A stretch of DNA of 64,000 nt from Deroplatys truncata (taxonomy: Eukaryota > Arthropoda > Insecta > Mantodea > Mantidae): positions 6,814,001-6,878,000 of the forward strand of contig CM060990.1 of the NCBI GenBank assembly GCA_030765065.1. The letters run 5' to 3'. Below are positions 22,614 through 35,886 of the stretch, one piece after another. Position 1 is the first letter of the stretch, and each line of letters begins with the position of its first letter. Below the pieces are notes generated by a model, which was given only the letters and a program-made list of their open reading frames with translations, ran no database searches and had not been told where the DNA came from. The translations under genes were made by a program, and so were the position numbers.

Positions 22614-24559
22614 AATCCAGGAAGCGCTACTTCCTGAGGTGCAAAGGGGCTTCGGTTCGATTTTCGGGACCGACTTAAGGATTGTTTCCCCGGCTGGGAA
22701 CATGATAGAGATGCACTCTGATCCTTGGACTCAATTGAGGAGCCTCTTTACAGAAGTAGTGGCGCGGCTGAGGTCCTGGAATCCCCATATAGTAAGCAGC
22801 ATGTTGACTGCATACTGCACGCTGCCAGGATTTCCTCGGGGAGGCGAAGTTTGCAACTGCCGCGCTGCTGTAGCGTTATTCGCAATTGGCCGAAGCGAGC
22901 AGGTACTGCTATGAATATGTGCATGCCGCGATAATGGTGATATTCCGGATTTCTGAGCATCGCGGACTAAAAAATGTAATATGTCATTTTTTTGTCTTTA
23001 TTTTCCCTTTTAGTGGAGAAGTTTTCGTTGTTTTTGATTTCCTAAAAGTTTTCGCTAATGCTTTTGATTAAAATGCCATACGTTTAAGATATTTACGTGA
23101 CAAAGAAAGTGCTATGTTGAATGTGATCAAATAGTTCCTCTTCGTCTTTATTTTGAAGCCAGGGCCGGGTCTATGCCCAGCCCGTGCAGTCTCTAATGGC
23201 TGTAATCCCTAGTTAAAAACTACGAGCTACAAACAACGACTTTCCTATACATTTGATATTGCTGTGAGATGCAATAGCTGACGCTTTCTTCCAGCCATAA
23301 GCGAGTCAGACTGAAGTCACTAGATACCCATCATGCAACAGTCGAGTATCAGCTGACTTCTTCTCGCGTTAATATTGCGCTGTGTTAATTTTGCATAATA
23401 AATTACTGCAACAGAAATAGAAATGTGTTATTATTACACTGTTTACAAAAAATTAAATAATTGTTATCAGAAGCAAGCAATAGTTACGTTGCCCTGGATC
23501 GGGACCTTTGATTGAGCTTTGGCGTTTCGTGCCAAAGGTTGCTGATTTCATCCTTCCGCAGCGCTTAAACACGACAGCCTCAATTTCGTTAATGCTGATA
23601 TAAGTCTTTTAATTCGTAGCATCGTTGAATAAACTGAACATTTATCGAACGGTTCAAAAATTTAGGTTTAATTGTTAGTAAATGTGGTTTAATTCTTGTT
23701 TATGATTTATACTGAAGTCACTGCCGATTTCTGGCAATGCTGATTGTATGTATTTTATCCTTGAAATAGCCGTTCAGATTATACTGTTCACAGGAAATTG
23801 TATAACTGCTTACAAATACAAAATTCGCAATACAACGCATCTTCAGATCTATTCGGTCTTTACCGCCAGTCGGTTTAAATGAATGAAGTCATTAGTTCGG
23901 CGAGCCCCTTGTCTCAAAGGGGACGTGCGGAATTGAACCTCGGACTGCATGCGTTTCCGACTTCATGTACAGGTTGATATACTGCGGCGATGCAGAACTG
24001 CTTTTCGCTAGGACATTTTGTACGTTCTTTGCACGCGAAATGGAAGTGACCACCATCACTGAATTTGCATGGATGAGTGCTAATTCTGAACCGGAAGGAT
24101 ACGAAGGGAGGTCTATCGTTACGATATTGGCCGCCGTGTCAATTATTTTCTCCGTTCTTGCCCAGAATTTCATCAAGTCCCAAGAGAAAAGATGATAAAA
24201 AACAAAACACAGTTGTTTTTATTAACAAAAAGATTAACAACTAAAATATTTACAAATATTTATAAAGGTTACCACACATGTTTTTATTAAAACAAATTAA
24301 AATTATGCCATTAAAGCCGAAACACTACGCTACAAAAACCGTCCAAGTATTTGAGTTACCTATCAGCACACAAGTGCATACAAGTCCCATTTCACCAAGT
24401 TGACCCGAAACTGTTGATATTCATTGTTTCGCTAGTCCTCTGCCAGAGGTACTTGTGATAAACTCGCTTCAAAGTATTGACATGCGCAGACAACGGCCGA
24501 ATAAATCTGAAGAGCCCGCATAAGCCCAAGTTTCTAGTTAGCATGGCTCATAAATCCGC
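22614..24559. other. No gene recognised; possible SINE head at left
   Basis: At 22640-22670 a GGTTCGATTTTCGGGACCG string resembles a pol III B box, but no second copy was found here. A 94-residue minus-strand frame (23892-24176) shows no domain that I can name. The rest is AT-rich and unassigned. Confidence 0.4.
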
Positions 24560-24599
24560 TGTTTTTATGTCGTGAAGTCATTCTCAACTTCTGGAGAAT

Positions 24600-25025
24600 T
24601 TTTTAAAAATAACACAACATTATTTTCCAAATACCTTACACCTTATACATAGTCACCGCCGTTATTCAGATACTTGTAACGGGAAACCAATTTTTGTTGC
24701 CTTCGTCAAAGAACGGTGCCGCCTGTGATGAAAGCCAAGTCTGCACTTCTTGTTTCACATTTTCCACCAAGGAATTTCTTTATATAAAGAAAGTGATGAA
24801 TATCCCTTGATGCCAAACCCGGGTTGTAGGGAGTGCGTACGAATTGTTCCCAACAGAATGATGCGATCAGCTGTGTGTGACCGGGCGTTGTCACTCATGA
24901 TTTCCCCATAAACCTCACAAATACTTGCTGGCGTAACAATTCTCGCATTCAAAAAGGAATCACCGATCTGACTTGACAGTCGGCGGGTCGTTTCATCGCT
25001 AACAACAGGGATACACAAAGTGACG
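24600..25025 (-). pseudogene. Internally deleted mariner transposase
   Basis: On the minus strand, a block SFLNARIVTPASICEVYGEI from the N-terminal helix-turn-helix region of mariner transposases is followed at once by MSDNARSHTADRI, which matches the HDNARPHTA block around the second catalytic Asp. The roughly 150 residues normally between them are missing. After a frameshift the C-terminal part continues with RTPYNPGLASRDIHHFL (the region of the third catalytic Asp), FLGGKCET and a degraded LVSRYKYLNNGGDYV end. It is therefore a deletion derivative that also carries frameshifts. I could not identify its terminal inverted repeats. Confidence 0.75.
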
Positions 25026-26214
25026 ATCGCTCACAGCTGCGTCTGGCTTCGTGATCGCGCGTGCTCAAAGTCGCGACTGCAGCGGCGGTACTTACTTTAA
25101 AAACACGCCTCTAAGATTAAAGAGTGGAGATTTCTGGTTTTGTATCTAAACGCCTCAGTAAACAAAAAAATTAACCCTTAATGACTAAACAGCACGGAAA
25201 TGAAAATTGCTTGCAACATTGCGAATCGTGTTTGAGGTGAGTTGTCTCGGGGTAACAGATTTCTCTGAGGTAAAATGCGATAGGTGAAGGAGTTTGAGGC
25301 ATATTCGTGGTATCTCGGCATAGTAGTTGAGGGGTGCAAGTTTCCGCTTCAAGCACCAAACTTTCCAAATCTAATCTAAACCACAAGTATGCAAAGAAAA
25401 GAAAATAATTACGCTAAATAATAAATCAAATGGTATGTGAAGCACACTTATACTATTATGCAAGTGCATTGGTAACACAATAGAATCTAAAGATGTATGG
25501 TATTTAATAGGCCGTGTGTAGTACCTGGAGATAACATATACAAATTGTTATCATGTTTATATGCGATTTATGTCACTAATAAAGACTTATATTTAATGCA
25601 CATTCGCAAGTATTTAGGCCGATTAAGGGTGGACAAACCCGCTCTAAAAATGTGAAAAGAGTAGGTCTCTTCCCTCACCTTGCCTTACCTCTCTACCTTA
25701 TTCGTGCCAAGGATTGGCTGACACGTAAACGTGTCGACGTCATTTAAACACCTCAGAATAGTTCTGCCCAGACCTGGCTTAAAACAAGTATTGTCCTTGT
25801 ACTTGACAAAAGCGCCAAGCAATGTCGCCAGTAGCAAAATTTGGAACTTATCAGTGTTGAAATTATTAGTCATAAGGATATCAATTACAGGAAAAAGTAG
25901 TTTTCCGTGTAAATGAATGACCTTAGGATAACAGCTGATTAACAATAACATAACAGCAACACGGGAAGAGATACTGTTAATTAAGTTGCGTTTTATATTA
26001 CACAAGAACTGATAATCGTTTTAGGCAATTTGATCTGAAGGGATTCTACATACGTTAAGCCATTTTACCATTAGTTTCGGTTGCGGTTAAATGGTGAACA
26101 TGACATGGGTAGTTATGCATACTCTCCTCATAGATTTCCATTGCCATCGTTTAATAAGCGAATAACTGTCTCAGAGGCGAGATCTTGAGACACCTTAAGG
26201 AATAGCATATGGCT
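25026..26214. other. No gene recognised
   Basis: AT-rich DNA. A 106-residue minus-strand frame (25685-26005) has no recognisable domain. Confidence 0.45.
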
Positions 26215-26505
26215 TATGGCCTTCCGGGGATACCTCATTCCACCAAGCGATGACTGGACCCATTTCTGAGGTGAGGCACCCAGCGGGCAGAATCCATTGC
26301 CTCCGATGGAAGGGTGATGATGAGGATGGCGGTGGAAGGAGAGGACCTACAGCTTTCACCGTGGACTCCGAACCACGTTGGGCCTTCGGGATACTTCACA
26401 TATACCAGTCAGAGGGGAAGGCGTGGATAGGACCCACTTAAAATTGCCAACCAGAGGCGGGAATCGAATCCCGGACCACTGCGTTACCCCGGCGCCCACC
26501 TTACG
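26215..26505 (-). mobile_element. tRNA-derived SINE, family B, copy 2
   Basis: Same family as 10955-11240 and better preserved. The minus-strand head reads CGCCGGGGTAACGCAGTGGT (A-box side) and then CCGGGATTCGATTCCCGCC (B box). The body contains GGATGGCGGTGGAAGGAGAG and CACGTTGGGCCTTCGGGAT. Confidence 0.8.
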
Positions 26506-27984
26506 GAATATCATCAATACAGATTCGCCTGTTTGCCAACATCGGAGCTTCAATAGCGTTCTTTCAGCTTTTCTGTGATGGCGAACTGTGTTAATTTGAT
26601 AATATAAGGAAACTATATTCATTGTTTTATTATGAGGTAAGTAACATCTTAATAATGGAGAACTTCATGACTATCACTTCAATCATATTAAAGGTAATTT
26701 AAACAACTTTTAAGTTTTAAACTGACTAAAACTATTTGTTGGTTGCGGATAACAATCCGACACTTGCTAGCAATCATATAAAATATTGTGAATACTGCAA
26801 TCTGTGCGGCTAGTCGAATCAGAATCTGCGATATTATTCTGCATTGCTAAGTATCAGGTTAGTTTGTTATATCCATAATGAAGAATATGATATGGAGGTA
26901 TTCCCATCTTAAACTGTGATTCAGCTTAACTTTAAACCGTTCGCTCAAAATGTTAAATTTGTGGTTTCTTTACCTCAGATATAATAGTACATAACTTCAT
27001 CCTGTGCGATTAGGCCGTTACATATTACGTTTTTTAACGAGAAACGAAGCAGAAACAGAAAAGGGTGCTGCAAACGTGACGTGTAACATGAGAATAGGGA
27101 AGATCTGATAGAGTGCGACAGATCGTGACATGTGGAGGTGTTTAAAAATGGAGAATATAGCGTTGCGTCTATTTTCCTTTTCTTGTTCCTTATTTTTCGA
27201 ATGACTTTTTTCTAGCAAGATTACCAGCCGGACTATCCCACAGCCGATCGGCATGAGAAAGGTCAGGGAGAGCCCAAAGCTACTGTGTGCTGTTATCAGA
27301 TGCACTTCGAAAAATTACGATTGTGGGGAAACTTCAAACAATGATTTAAAACGGGAGAGAGACGGAGGGAGGGAAAAGAGGGGTGTAGATGTAAAGCCTA
27401 TTTAGTTTCTTTTAAATTGTTCTCATCCTTAAACACGTTTTGGTGCTCAAAAACCTCCTAGCATAAAGACCTCGTGTTGTACAACTTTGTATTCAGTATA
27501 GAATATGGAAGCAACCTTCAGGCTATAGCTATAGCTTTTAGCTTTTCAGCCTGTATATTAGTCAAAAGAAGTAGGGGAGAGAGAGAAGCCATAAAATCGA
27601 GAGATGTTTGAAAAGAAAATGGTGCATAACAGTTTTGTCGAAAGTGTTAACAAATAGGTAGTACAATTAATATTTTTATAATGATTGAACTACATATTTA
27701 TCTACGCAAGAAGCAGCCATATGAAAGTGTAAACGGGTTATTTAAGACGTCTGCCTTAAGTACGTATATTTCAGTTCGTGCAAAAGTTCAGCAATTCCGT
27801 ATATATGTGGATATGGTTTGTAATGCAATTAACTGAAACGCACAACATTCTAATCAAAATCGTCACAGATGTTTTTTAGGAATTAGAAAGGTTGCACAAC
27901 TTTTTCAAATTAAGGTGTGTGAAGTGCCTGAAAATCTTAACTTGGATCCGTGGAAAGTTTCTGACTAAAATATTGAATACTTAA
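26506..27984. other. No gene recognised
   Basis: AT-rich DNA. A 95-residue minus-strand frame (27018-27305) with hydrophobic stretches is open but shows no family motif; it could be a chance frame. Confidence 0.45.
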
Positions 27985-29158
27985 TCACTGACTCACTCAC
28001 TCACCCACTCACTCTATCACTCACTCACCCACCCACCCACCCACTCACTCTATCACTCACTCACCCACCCACCCACCCACTCACTCACTCTATCACTCAC
28101 TAACTCACCCACTCCTCTATCACTCACTCTATCACTCACTCACTCACCCAATCACTCACTCGCTCACTCGCTCACTCACTCACTCGCTCACCCACTCACT
28201 CACCCACCCACCCACCCACCCACTCACTCACTCACTCACTCACTCACTCTATCACTCACTCACCCACTCCTCTATCACTCACTCTATCACTCACTCACTC
28301 ACTCACTCACTCACCCACTCACTCACTCACCCACTCTATCACTCACTCACCCACTCTCTATCACTCACTCTATCACTCACCCACCCACCCACTCACTCAC
28401 CCACCCACCCACTCACTCACTCACTCACTCACCCACTCACTCACTCTATCACTCACTCACTCACCCACCCACTCACTCACTCACTCACTCACCCACCCAC
28501 CCACCCACCCACTCACTCACTCACTCACCCACCCACCCACTCACTCACCCACCCACCCACTCACTCACTCACTCACCCACTCACTCACTCTATCACTCAC
28601 TCACTCACCCACCCACTCACTCACTCACTCACCCACCCACCCACCCACTCACTCACTCACTCACCCACCCACTCACTCACTCTATCACTCACTCACTCAC
28701 CCACTCACTCACTCTATCACTCACCCACTCATTCACTCTATCACTCTATCACTCACTCACTCACCCACTGACTCACTCTATCACTCACTCTATCATTCAC
28801 TCACTCACCCACTCACTCACTCACCCACTCACTCACTCACCCACTCACTCACTCACCCACTCACTCACTCACTCACCCACTCACTCACTCTATCACTCAC
28901 TCTATCACTCACTCACTCACCCACCCACTCACTCACCCACCCACCCACTCACTCACTCACCCACCCACTCACTCACTCACTCACTCACTCACTCACCCAC
29001 TCACTCGCTCACTCGCTCACTCGCTCACTCACTCACCCACTCACTCACTCGCTCGATCACTCACTCACCCACCCACTCACTTACTCACCCACTCACTCAC
29101 TCACTCACCCACCCACCCACTCACTCACTCACTCACTCGCTCACTCGCTCACTCACTC
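27985..29158. repeat. CACT/CACC microsatellite field, about 1.17 kb
   Basis: Built of CACT tetramers with blocks of CACC, scattered CGCT variants and recurrent TCTATCACTCAC interruptions at irregular spacing. The recurring interruptions suggest that longer segments were duplicated, rather than simple slippage only. One strand is almost free of G. Confidence 0.95.
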
Positions 29159-30084
29159 AAACATGGACGGTAATATCGGCCCCATGTATATACTGAGCCA
29201 TTGCAACACGAGATCTCGCTGGTAACATTCATTTCTAAATAATATAATGCCTAACGTCGCGAACAAGTTGCGCGTTTTTGCTGAAGGTGCGGACACGCCC
29301 CTGTAAAAACACTGCTCTCATTACATTATAACGAGGACTAGAAGTTTATTATGACTGCTCCAGCCAAGTCGTGGCGCAGGGTGCTGCAGATTCTACTAGC
29401 TATTAGATGTGTGATTCTGGAGAGCCGAAACCTTTGTGTTTTTGTATGTGAATTACTGAAATAATGTTTCTAAAGAATTGTTCAAGTTTTCAAAATAATA
29501 GAGAAAATTAGCTTTAATTACATCAAAGAAATAATCCACTCTTTCAAAACCAAAAAAAGACTGCCTAATGTCCTGAGCTTCAAAAACTTGGAAAATGCCA
29601 TTGCTAGTGCCTTTCTAGCTTTGCGGCTGTACCATGTGTGTGTCTCCGAAGTATCCATTCTCTAGCTCAAAGCTGAACGTAAACCTGTACACCCAGGAAC
29701 TGATTCAAATGAAAGTGATTTTAATAGCCTGGGAGAGAAATTGGTAGGAAAACGGTTCCTGAAGCATAAACTGACGTTAGTAAATGCTGCATCTAGAATG
29801 AGCAATGGTATCATTACGCACTTTCCCCATGCTCATGTTAGCATTGCGGTCACGTCCTTGAGCAATTCTGTCCCAAAGCATTCTTCACTATGAGGACGTT
29901 CTGTATCCTCCATTTTACCACATAGCTACGAAATGCTGTGTCACTCGGCGCTTGCTATTCTTTTACTTTATTGCGGCATGCGTTATCAGTAAATTATTCT
30001 TGTTACAATTAGTTGGTATTATTGGAGCTACTGCATCGGACCGATAGGGCTAAAATGTTATTTCCTATCCTTCTTCTTATTCTA
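29159..30084. other. No gene recognised
   Basis: Unassigned DNA with no long frame and no repeat partner in this window. Confidence 0.4.
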
Positions 30085-30620
30085 GAAAACAACATAGCAT
30101 TTCGGGTATAAATTGGCAACACACAAGCTTGCTGCTCCTATCGAGCTTGGTGGTTGCAGTATGATGCACCTCTACCCAACGCAGACCGTTTGTGCTTACC
30201 GCCCATGGAGGAAAACGGATGAGGTGAAGGACCCGTAGGAGGCTATAGATTGCAGGCAGGCAGGCCGGCCGACAGAGATGCGCAGAGGCCCTTAACGACT
30301 CCAAGCTTGAGTACCCGGCCACACCGGCGGGCTGCTCAGAGAAGGCTGCCCTCTCTCGGAACCGGGGAGAACCCGAACCACCTGAGTTGGGTCAAAGAAG
30401 ACTGCCATCCGCATCATCTTTCCGAAACTAGACAGTCCCTAAGCCTGCCTGAAACATGAAAGGGGAAGCGAAATGTTAAATGAGGGAATGGAAATTGGTG
30501 GCAGAAGAGAAACCACCCCAGGATTGGCCTTATCAACCAGGGAAAATCACGAAAAACTCGTGGTCAGGACCTTGCGAATGCGAGTCTGGCACGTTACTGC
30601 AGAGCCATCTCGCTCGCTTG
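30085..30620 (-). mobile_element. Long SINE-like repeat, family C, copy 1
   Basis: Homologous to 42220-42745 along most of its length: TTTGTGCTTACC, GGATGAGGTGAAGGA, GCCACACCGGCG, GAACCGGGGAGAAC, AACATGAAAGGGGAAGCGAA, AGAAGAGAAACCA and AACCAGGGAAAA. The tRNA-like head lies at the right end on the minus strand (GAGCGAGATGGCTCTGCAGT) but its B box is degraded here. Confidence 0.75.
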
Positions 30621-31279
30621 TTGTAGGAAATCAGCAAGTTGAACATATGTTTTCCCAGAAGAGGCACTTTTGGAAATCAAGGGACAGTTCACAGAGCGAT
30701 TATACACCGTGCTTAGCAACTCTAGGAGTAGGGCGCAGAGCAGTGGGGGTCATTTCTATTTCTTCATATTTAAAATTGGACATTTATATGCGTTTAATTT
30801 ACTGCTTTAAATGTCACTATCCCTCGTGATGTTTTTTAATTTCGTGTTATTAGATGAAGGCAGGCTGTTGCGGGGGCCAATCCAATCATAAGGAAGATAG
30901 AGCAGTTGTGTCATATCATTAAATTGTTCGCCGACTTAGCCTATGCCCTCTATTACTAGGCATTTAAGAAGTCTGAAACGGCCTGTGTTTGTTTCATATA
31001 CTATTTCTTCTGCCTGTATATAAGAAACCGTAGAAACCTTATGTCTGAATATTACGAGGTGTTAGAATCCCTTCGTTATGAGGGGAATTAAATCAGAAAG
31101 TAGGCTCTCGTTAACCATAATGTCTTTTGTACAAATGAACGTGAAGAAGAATATTATTTTAAGATATCTTTGCCAATAGAATTTCATTTATTTACACGGG
31201 CCGATACTTGTATCCGTCGATGGTAACACGTGTAGCTATGTGTACTTCAGACATAAAATCAAGGCAGAATATTACACAT
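30621..31279. other. No gene recognised
   Basis: AT-rich unassigned DNA. The 118-residue frame at 30473-30829 begins in the SINE and is not credible as a gene. Confidence 0.4.
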
Positions 31280-32110
31280 TAAGGTGGTTCTCCACTGCCT
31301 CAACAATCAACACAAATGTTGATTCAACTCGTTGAGCTCAACATGTCGGTGGTAAACGAGTGTCTCCCCTGACCAACAGTAACCGGCAGTGGAAAACATG
31401 TTGAGTGCGATATGTATTCGGCTCAGACTAACTTCGGGCAGAGATGTTTATTGTTCATTGCTCACTAGCCAGAAAATGGACTGGACGAAAGAAAAGACAA
31501 TACAGTAGTAATTAATGAGATTTGTGCAAGACCCGTCATCTGGGATACGTCCCTAAAATATATGAAAATAAAATAAAACCGAGTGTTTACGTGAGCTTAA
31601 ACGAAATTTGAGGAGGGAGAGAGAGGGGATGGGGATTAAGACTAACTTAAATTTAGCTGATATGATTGCTCTGAAATTCGTCTCCTGTTTTGCAATTGCT
31701 GATGAAATTAGATTCAGCAACAAATCGAAAGCTTCTTCCGATGTTCTTAGAAAATTCTTGAAGCCGAATCTACACTCAGTTCAGACAACATGCTATTTAT
31801 GTGGTTACTATTACTTAGAATAGGGCGGACCCATAACTTTCTTCTTTTATTCTTGCACCTCTAATCAGAATCCATGTGGTTATTGATATTAACAAACACA
31901 ACCTGTTTACACTTTGCTTCATTTTTAAAGCAGTGGAGAGGGAATGTTGATGGGAATTTCAACTTCACGTATGACTCAACATGTTTTTGAAGTTGTTTAT
32001 GTTTAATGTTATGTGTGTTGATTATTGAGGCAGTTGAGATTCGTCTGTGTTCTGGGACAGCGTGAGATAGGACGTATTGAGCTGAACGGTAACCCACGAG
32101 ATGTTTCCCA
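31280..32110. mobile_element. Possible degenerate inverted-repeat (MITE-like) element
   Basis: The left segment ACTGCCTCAACAATCAACAC (from about 31293) is repeated inverted near 32010-32035 (GTGTTGATTATTGAGGCAGT). A second pair, AACATGTTGAG type, also occurs on both sides. The arms are short and diverged, and no target duplication was identified. Confidence 0.35.
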
Positions 32111-33534
32111 GAGGACTGTATGTTGTATGGTGTAATTTCTGGTTACATTAGAGAACGTACAGGCAACTTCCAATGGCTTACTATGGCAACCGAACTATAT
32201 TACTACTCGCTTGATCATTGTGCGCTCAGCGCACAAAGAGAATAAGCAATTCGTTAATATATAACCAAATGCCGGAAGAATTACAGTAGTGCTAAAATTA
32301 GTGTCGTTTCTCATTCTTGCACACGAGCACCACAATATCAGATAACATTAGGACACAAGGACATTATCACCACACGATGCCCTCCAGTATGTTACCAGCG
32401 CAGAACAACAAAAGTATTACGACAGATGAAAGCAAACAAAGATTTACTATCCGCAAGGACCCATTGTGACCAAATGGCGCCAGATATAACACAGAATATC
32501 CTAATGCGAGAATCGACCTGAATATGAACATGACCACGGGCGTGAATGAAGACAGTTGGTTTATGTTATATACGTTTGTCTTAAATATAGTTTATACTTT
32601 CAGGTTACATAGGGTTCTGAAAATAACATAGAATTAAACAGCTGTACGGTTCAAAGATGAAGCTTCCCTAATCACGCCATCTCTTTCGGACGTCTCACTT
32701 TCAAGTTATGCCCATGCATTAGCACTGGAAGGTTTGTCTCAAGTTCGACATGGAAGTAAGCCAGCACTATCATTGCTTCCTGCAGTTAGTGCAGTGTCGG
32801 AAACAGTCAAACTTAGTTCTAAATAATATCACGGCAGTTCTAATCTTGCTAAATTGAATTATTTCAAAGCTCATGTCTTGTCTTAAATATTTATCTTTAA
32901 GTAATAATCGTATTGTTATGTGCTGTCAACATATGCAAATCCATGGAAGTAGCCATATGATACTTTACCGCAAGCAATAAAAATGGACGGTTCCTACTGA
33001 AGAAATCATTACGAAGCTGTATCTTAACTATGAAGGACAACATAAATTTGAGCTTGGTGGTCATTGGTGGACACAGAGTTAACTCACACACATTATCTTA
33101 AAATTGTGAACCCCTGTCCGTTATCTTCTCATTCCTAACATGCCTATCGACTTTCAATCAGTTATTGATTGGTTCCACTTTAATCTCAAGGAAACAAACT
33201 GGGCCACTAACAAAGAGGTAGGAAATGATATAACCTGTATTCTGACTGCGTGAAATCGGTATGTGTACTGCCGCCGTAAACGCAACCAGCGCTTGTATAA
33301 AGAGAGTAACTGCAACTACTCGAGATGTACGAGATATGTGACAGCAAAATTAAACTACATTCTAACGTTATCATTAATACATCCAGGACAGTATAACCCC
33401 TGGTGTTGAACTGATTCATTACTTGTGAACAGTACAAGCACATGATATCATTGCTAACAATTAAGCTCTCCGTTCAAGTATTTCTAATTCGCATGTATGT
33501 CACGTATTGGAAATAGTAAAACAAACATTTTATA
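32111..33534. other. No gene recognised
   Basis: AT-rich unassigned sequence with only short featureless frames. Confidence 0.45.
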
Positions 33535-35540
33535 GAGGAGGTGGACGCCCCGCTCACTGCGACACACACAGGTCTATTGCGGCTAACACCCCCAAGGAGC
33601 AAGGGATGAAGAAAAGCTAAAGGTAGACATGTTTCAACGAGAGAGACACCTCGCTCGCTGCTACCTACACAGGTCTATTGCGGCTAACACCCCCAAGGAG
33701 CAATGGATGAAGAAAAGCTAAAGGTAGACATGTTTCAACGAGAGGGACACCTCGCTCGCTCGCTCGCTCGCTCGCCGCGATCTACACAGGTCTAATGCGG
33801 CTAACACCCCCAAGGAGTAAGGGATGAAGAAAAGCTAAAGGTAGACAGGTTTCAACGAGAGAGACACCTCGCTCGCTGCTACCTACACAGGTCTATTGCG
33901 ACTAACACCGCCAAGGAGGAAGGGATGAAGAAAAGCTAAAGGTAGACATGTTTCAACGAGAGAGACACCTCGCTCGCTGCTACCTACACAGGTCTATTGC
34001 GACTAACACCGCCAAGGAGGAAGGGATGAAGAAAAGGTAAAGGTAGATGTGCTTCAAGGGAGAGGGACATCGCGCTCGCTGCGACCTACACAGGTCTATT
34101 ACGGCTAACACCCACAAATAGGAAGAGATGAAGAAAAGTTAGAGGTATACATGTTACGAGAGGGACACCTCGCTCACTGCGACCTACACCGGTCTGTTAC
34201 GGTTAACACACACAAGGAGGAAGGGATGAAGAAAAGGTACAGGTAAACTTGTTTCAACGACGGAGACACCTCGCTCTCTGCGACCTACACAGATCTATTA
34301 CGGCTTAAACCCACAAGGCGGAAGGGATGAAGAAAAGGTAAAGGTAGATATGTTTCAACGAGAGGGACACCTCGCTCGCTGCTACCTAAACAGGTCTATT
34401 ACGGCTAATACACGCACGGGAGAAGGGATGAAAAAAGGTAAACGTAGAGGTGTTTCAACAGAGGGACACCTCGCACTCAGTGACCTACACAGGTCTATTG
34501 CGGCTAACCCTCCAAGGAAGAAGGGATGAAGGAAAGGTAAAGGTAGACATCTTTCATCGAGAGGGACACCTCGCTCACTGCGACCTACACAGGTCTATTG
34601 CGGTTAACACCCAGAAGGAGGAAGGGATGAAGAAAAGGAAAGCTAGAGGTGTTTCAACGGAGAGGGACACCTCGCTCGCTGCGACCTACACAGGTCGATT
34701 GCGATTAACTCTCCAAGAAAGAAGCGATGAAGAAAAAGTACAGGTAGACATGTTTCCACGAGAGGGACACCTCGCTCGCTGCGACCTACACAGGTGTATT
34801 ACGGCTAACACACACAAGTAGGAAGGGATGAAGAAAAGGTAAAGGTAGAGGTGTTTCAAGGGAGAGGGACACCTCGCTCACTATGACCTACACAGGTCTA
34901 TTACGGCTAAAATCCACAAGGAGGAAGGGATGAAGAAAAGGTAAAGATAGACATGTTTCATCAAGAGGGACACCTCGTTCGCTGCGACCTACACATGTAT
35001 TTTACGGTTAATACCCACAGGGCGGAAGGGATGAAGAAAAGGTAAAGGTGGACATGTTTCAACGAGAGGGACATTTCGCTCACTGCGACCTACACAGGTC
35101 TATTAGAGCTAACACACGCAAGGAGGAAGGGATGAAGAAAAGGCAAACTAGAGGTGTTTCAACGGAGCGACACCTCGCTCGCTCGCTGCGACCTACAAAC
35201 GCCTATTGCGGCTAACTCCCCAAGGAAGAAGGGATGAAGAAAAGGTAAAGGTAAACATCTTTCAACGAGAGGGATACCTCCCTCGCTGCGACCTATTACG
35301 ACTAACACCCACAAGGAGGAAGGGATGAAGAAAAGTAAGTAGAGGTGTTTCAAGGGAGAGGAACGGCTTGCTCGCTGCGACCTACACAGGTCATTTACGG
35401 CTGACACCCACAAGGAGGAAGGGATGAAGAAAAGGTAAAGGTAGAGGTGTTTCAAGGGAGAGGGGCATTGCGCTCTCTACGACCTACACAGGTGTATTAC
35501 GGCTAACATCCACAAAGAGGAAGGGATGAAGAAAAAGTAG
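33535..35540 (+). repeat. ~97-bp satellite, left subfamily (about 20 copies)
   Basis: Units follow the pattern GACACCTCGCTCGCTGCGAC, CTACACAGGTCTATTGCGGC, TAACACCCACAAGGAGGAAG and GGATGAAGAAAAGGTAAAGG, then TAGACATGTTTCAACGAGAG. Starts near 33645 and 33743 give a period close to 98 bp. One unit near 33750 carries a local expansion of GCTC. Open frames within it (for example 34450-34821) are repeat artefacts. Confidence 0.95.
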
Positions 35541-35886
35541 TAGTAGTGGTGGTATTTATTAAGTATTTAGTATTACATTAATTGCATAACACAGTCGCAT
35601 GTGTCATAAGACCGTACATGCTCTCTAGATAAATACCTGGTCTGTATACGTGACTTGCAGTATCATCCAGAAAACAACTATTTTTTTTACAATCACCGCA
35701 CTATATACATACATATATAATTGAAAAAAACACACTGAATCACACACTCAAACACACACACACACACAGTCGCGCACAAGTACTCAAGCACCACATATGT
35801 TTAAAGAAAAATTACATAAACACCTTATCTCTTAGTACACGTACTTCCATTAAGTATGTGCCCAAGCTTGGCCAGTTTTGGCTGAG
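35541..35886 (-). mobile_element. 5'-truncated LINE 3' end inserted in satellite
   Basis: About 345 bases match 61361-61700 almost base for base, including GGTGGTATTTATTAAGTATT, CATAAGACCGTACATGCTCT and GCCCAAGCTTGGCCAGTTTT. At 61.6 kb the same sequence continues into a LINE coding region on the minus strand. This copy is therefore a severely 5'-truncated insertion of that family, with the 3' end at 35541. No long target duplication is evident; the flanks look like adjacent parts of one satellite unit. Confidence 0.85.

Noticed and set aside
23892-24176. A 94-residue minus-strand frame as a possible host exon.
   Set aside because: No recognisable domain and no splice or composition support; chance is the simpler explanation.
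27018-27305. A 95-residue minus-strand frame with hydrophobic stretches as a small membrane protein.
   Set aside because: No family resemblance, no upstream or downstream coding support and AT-rich context.
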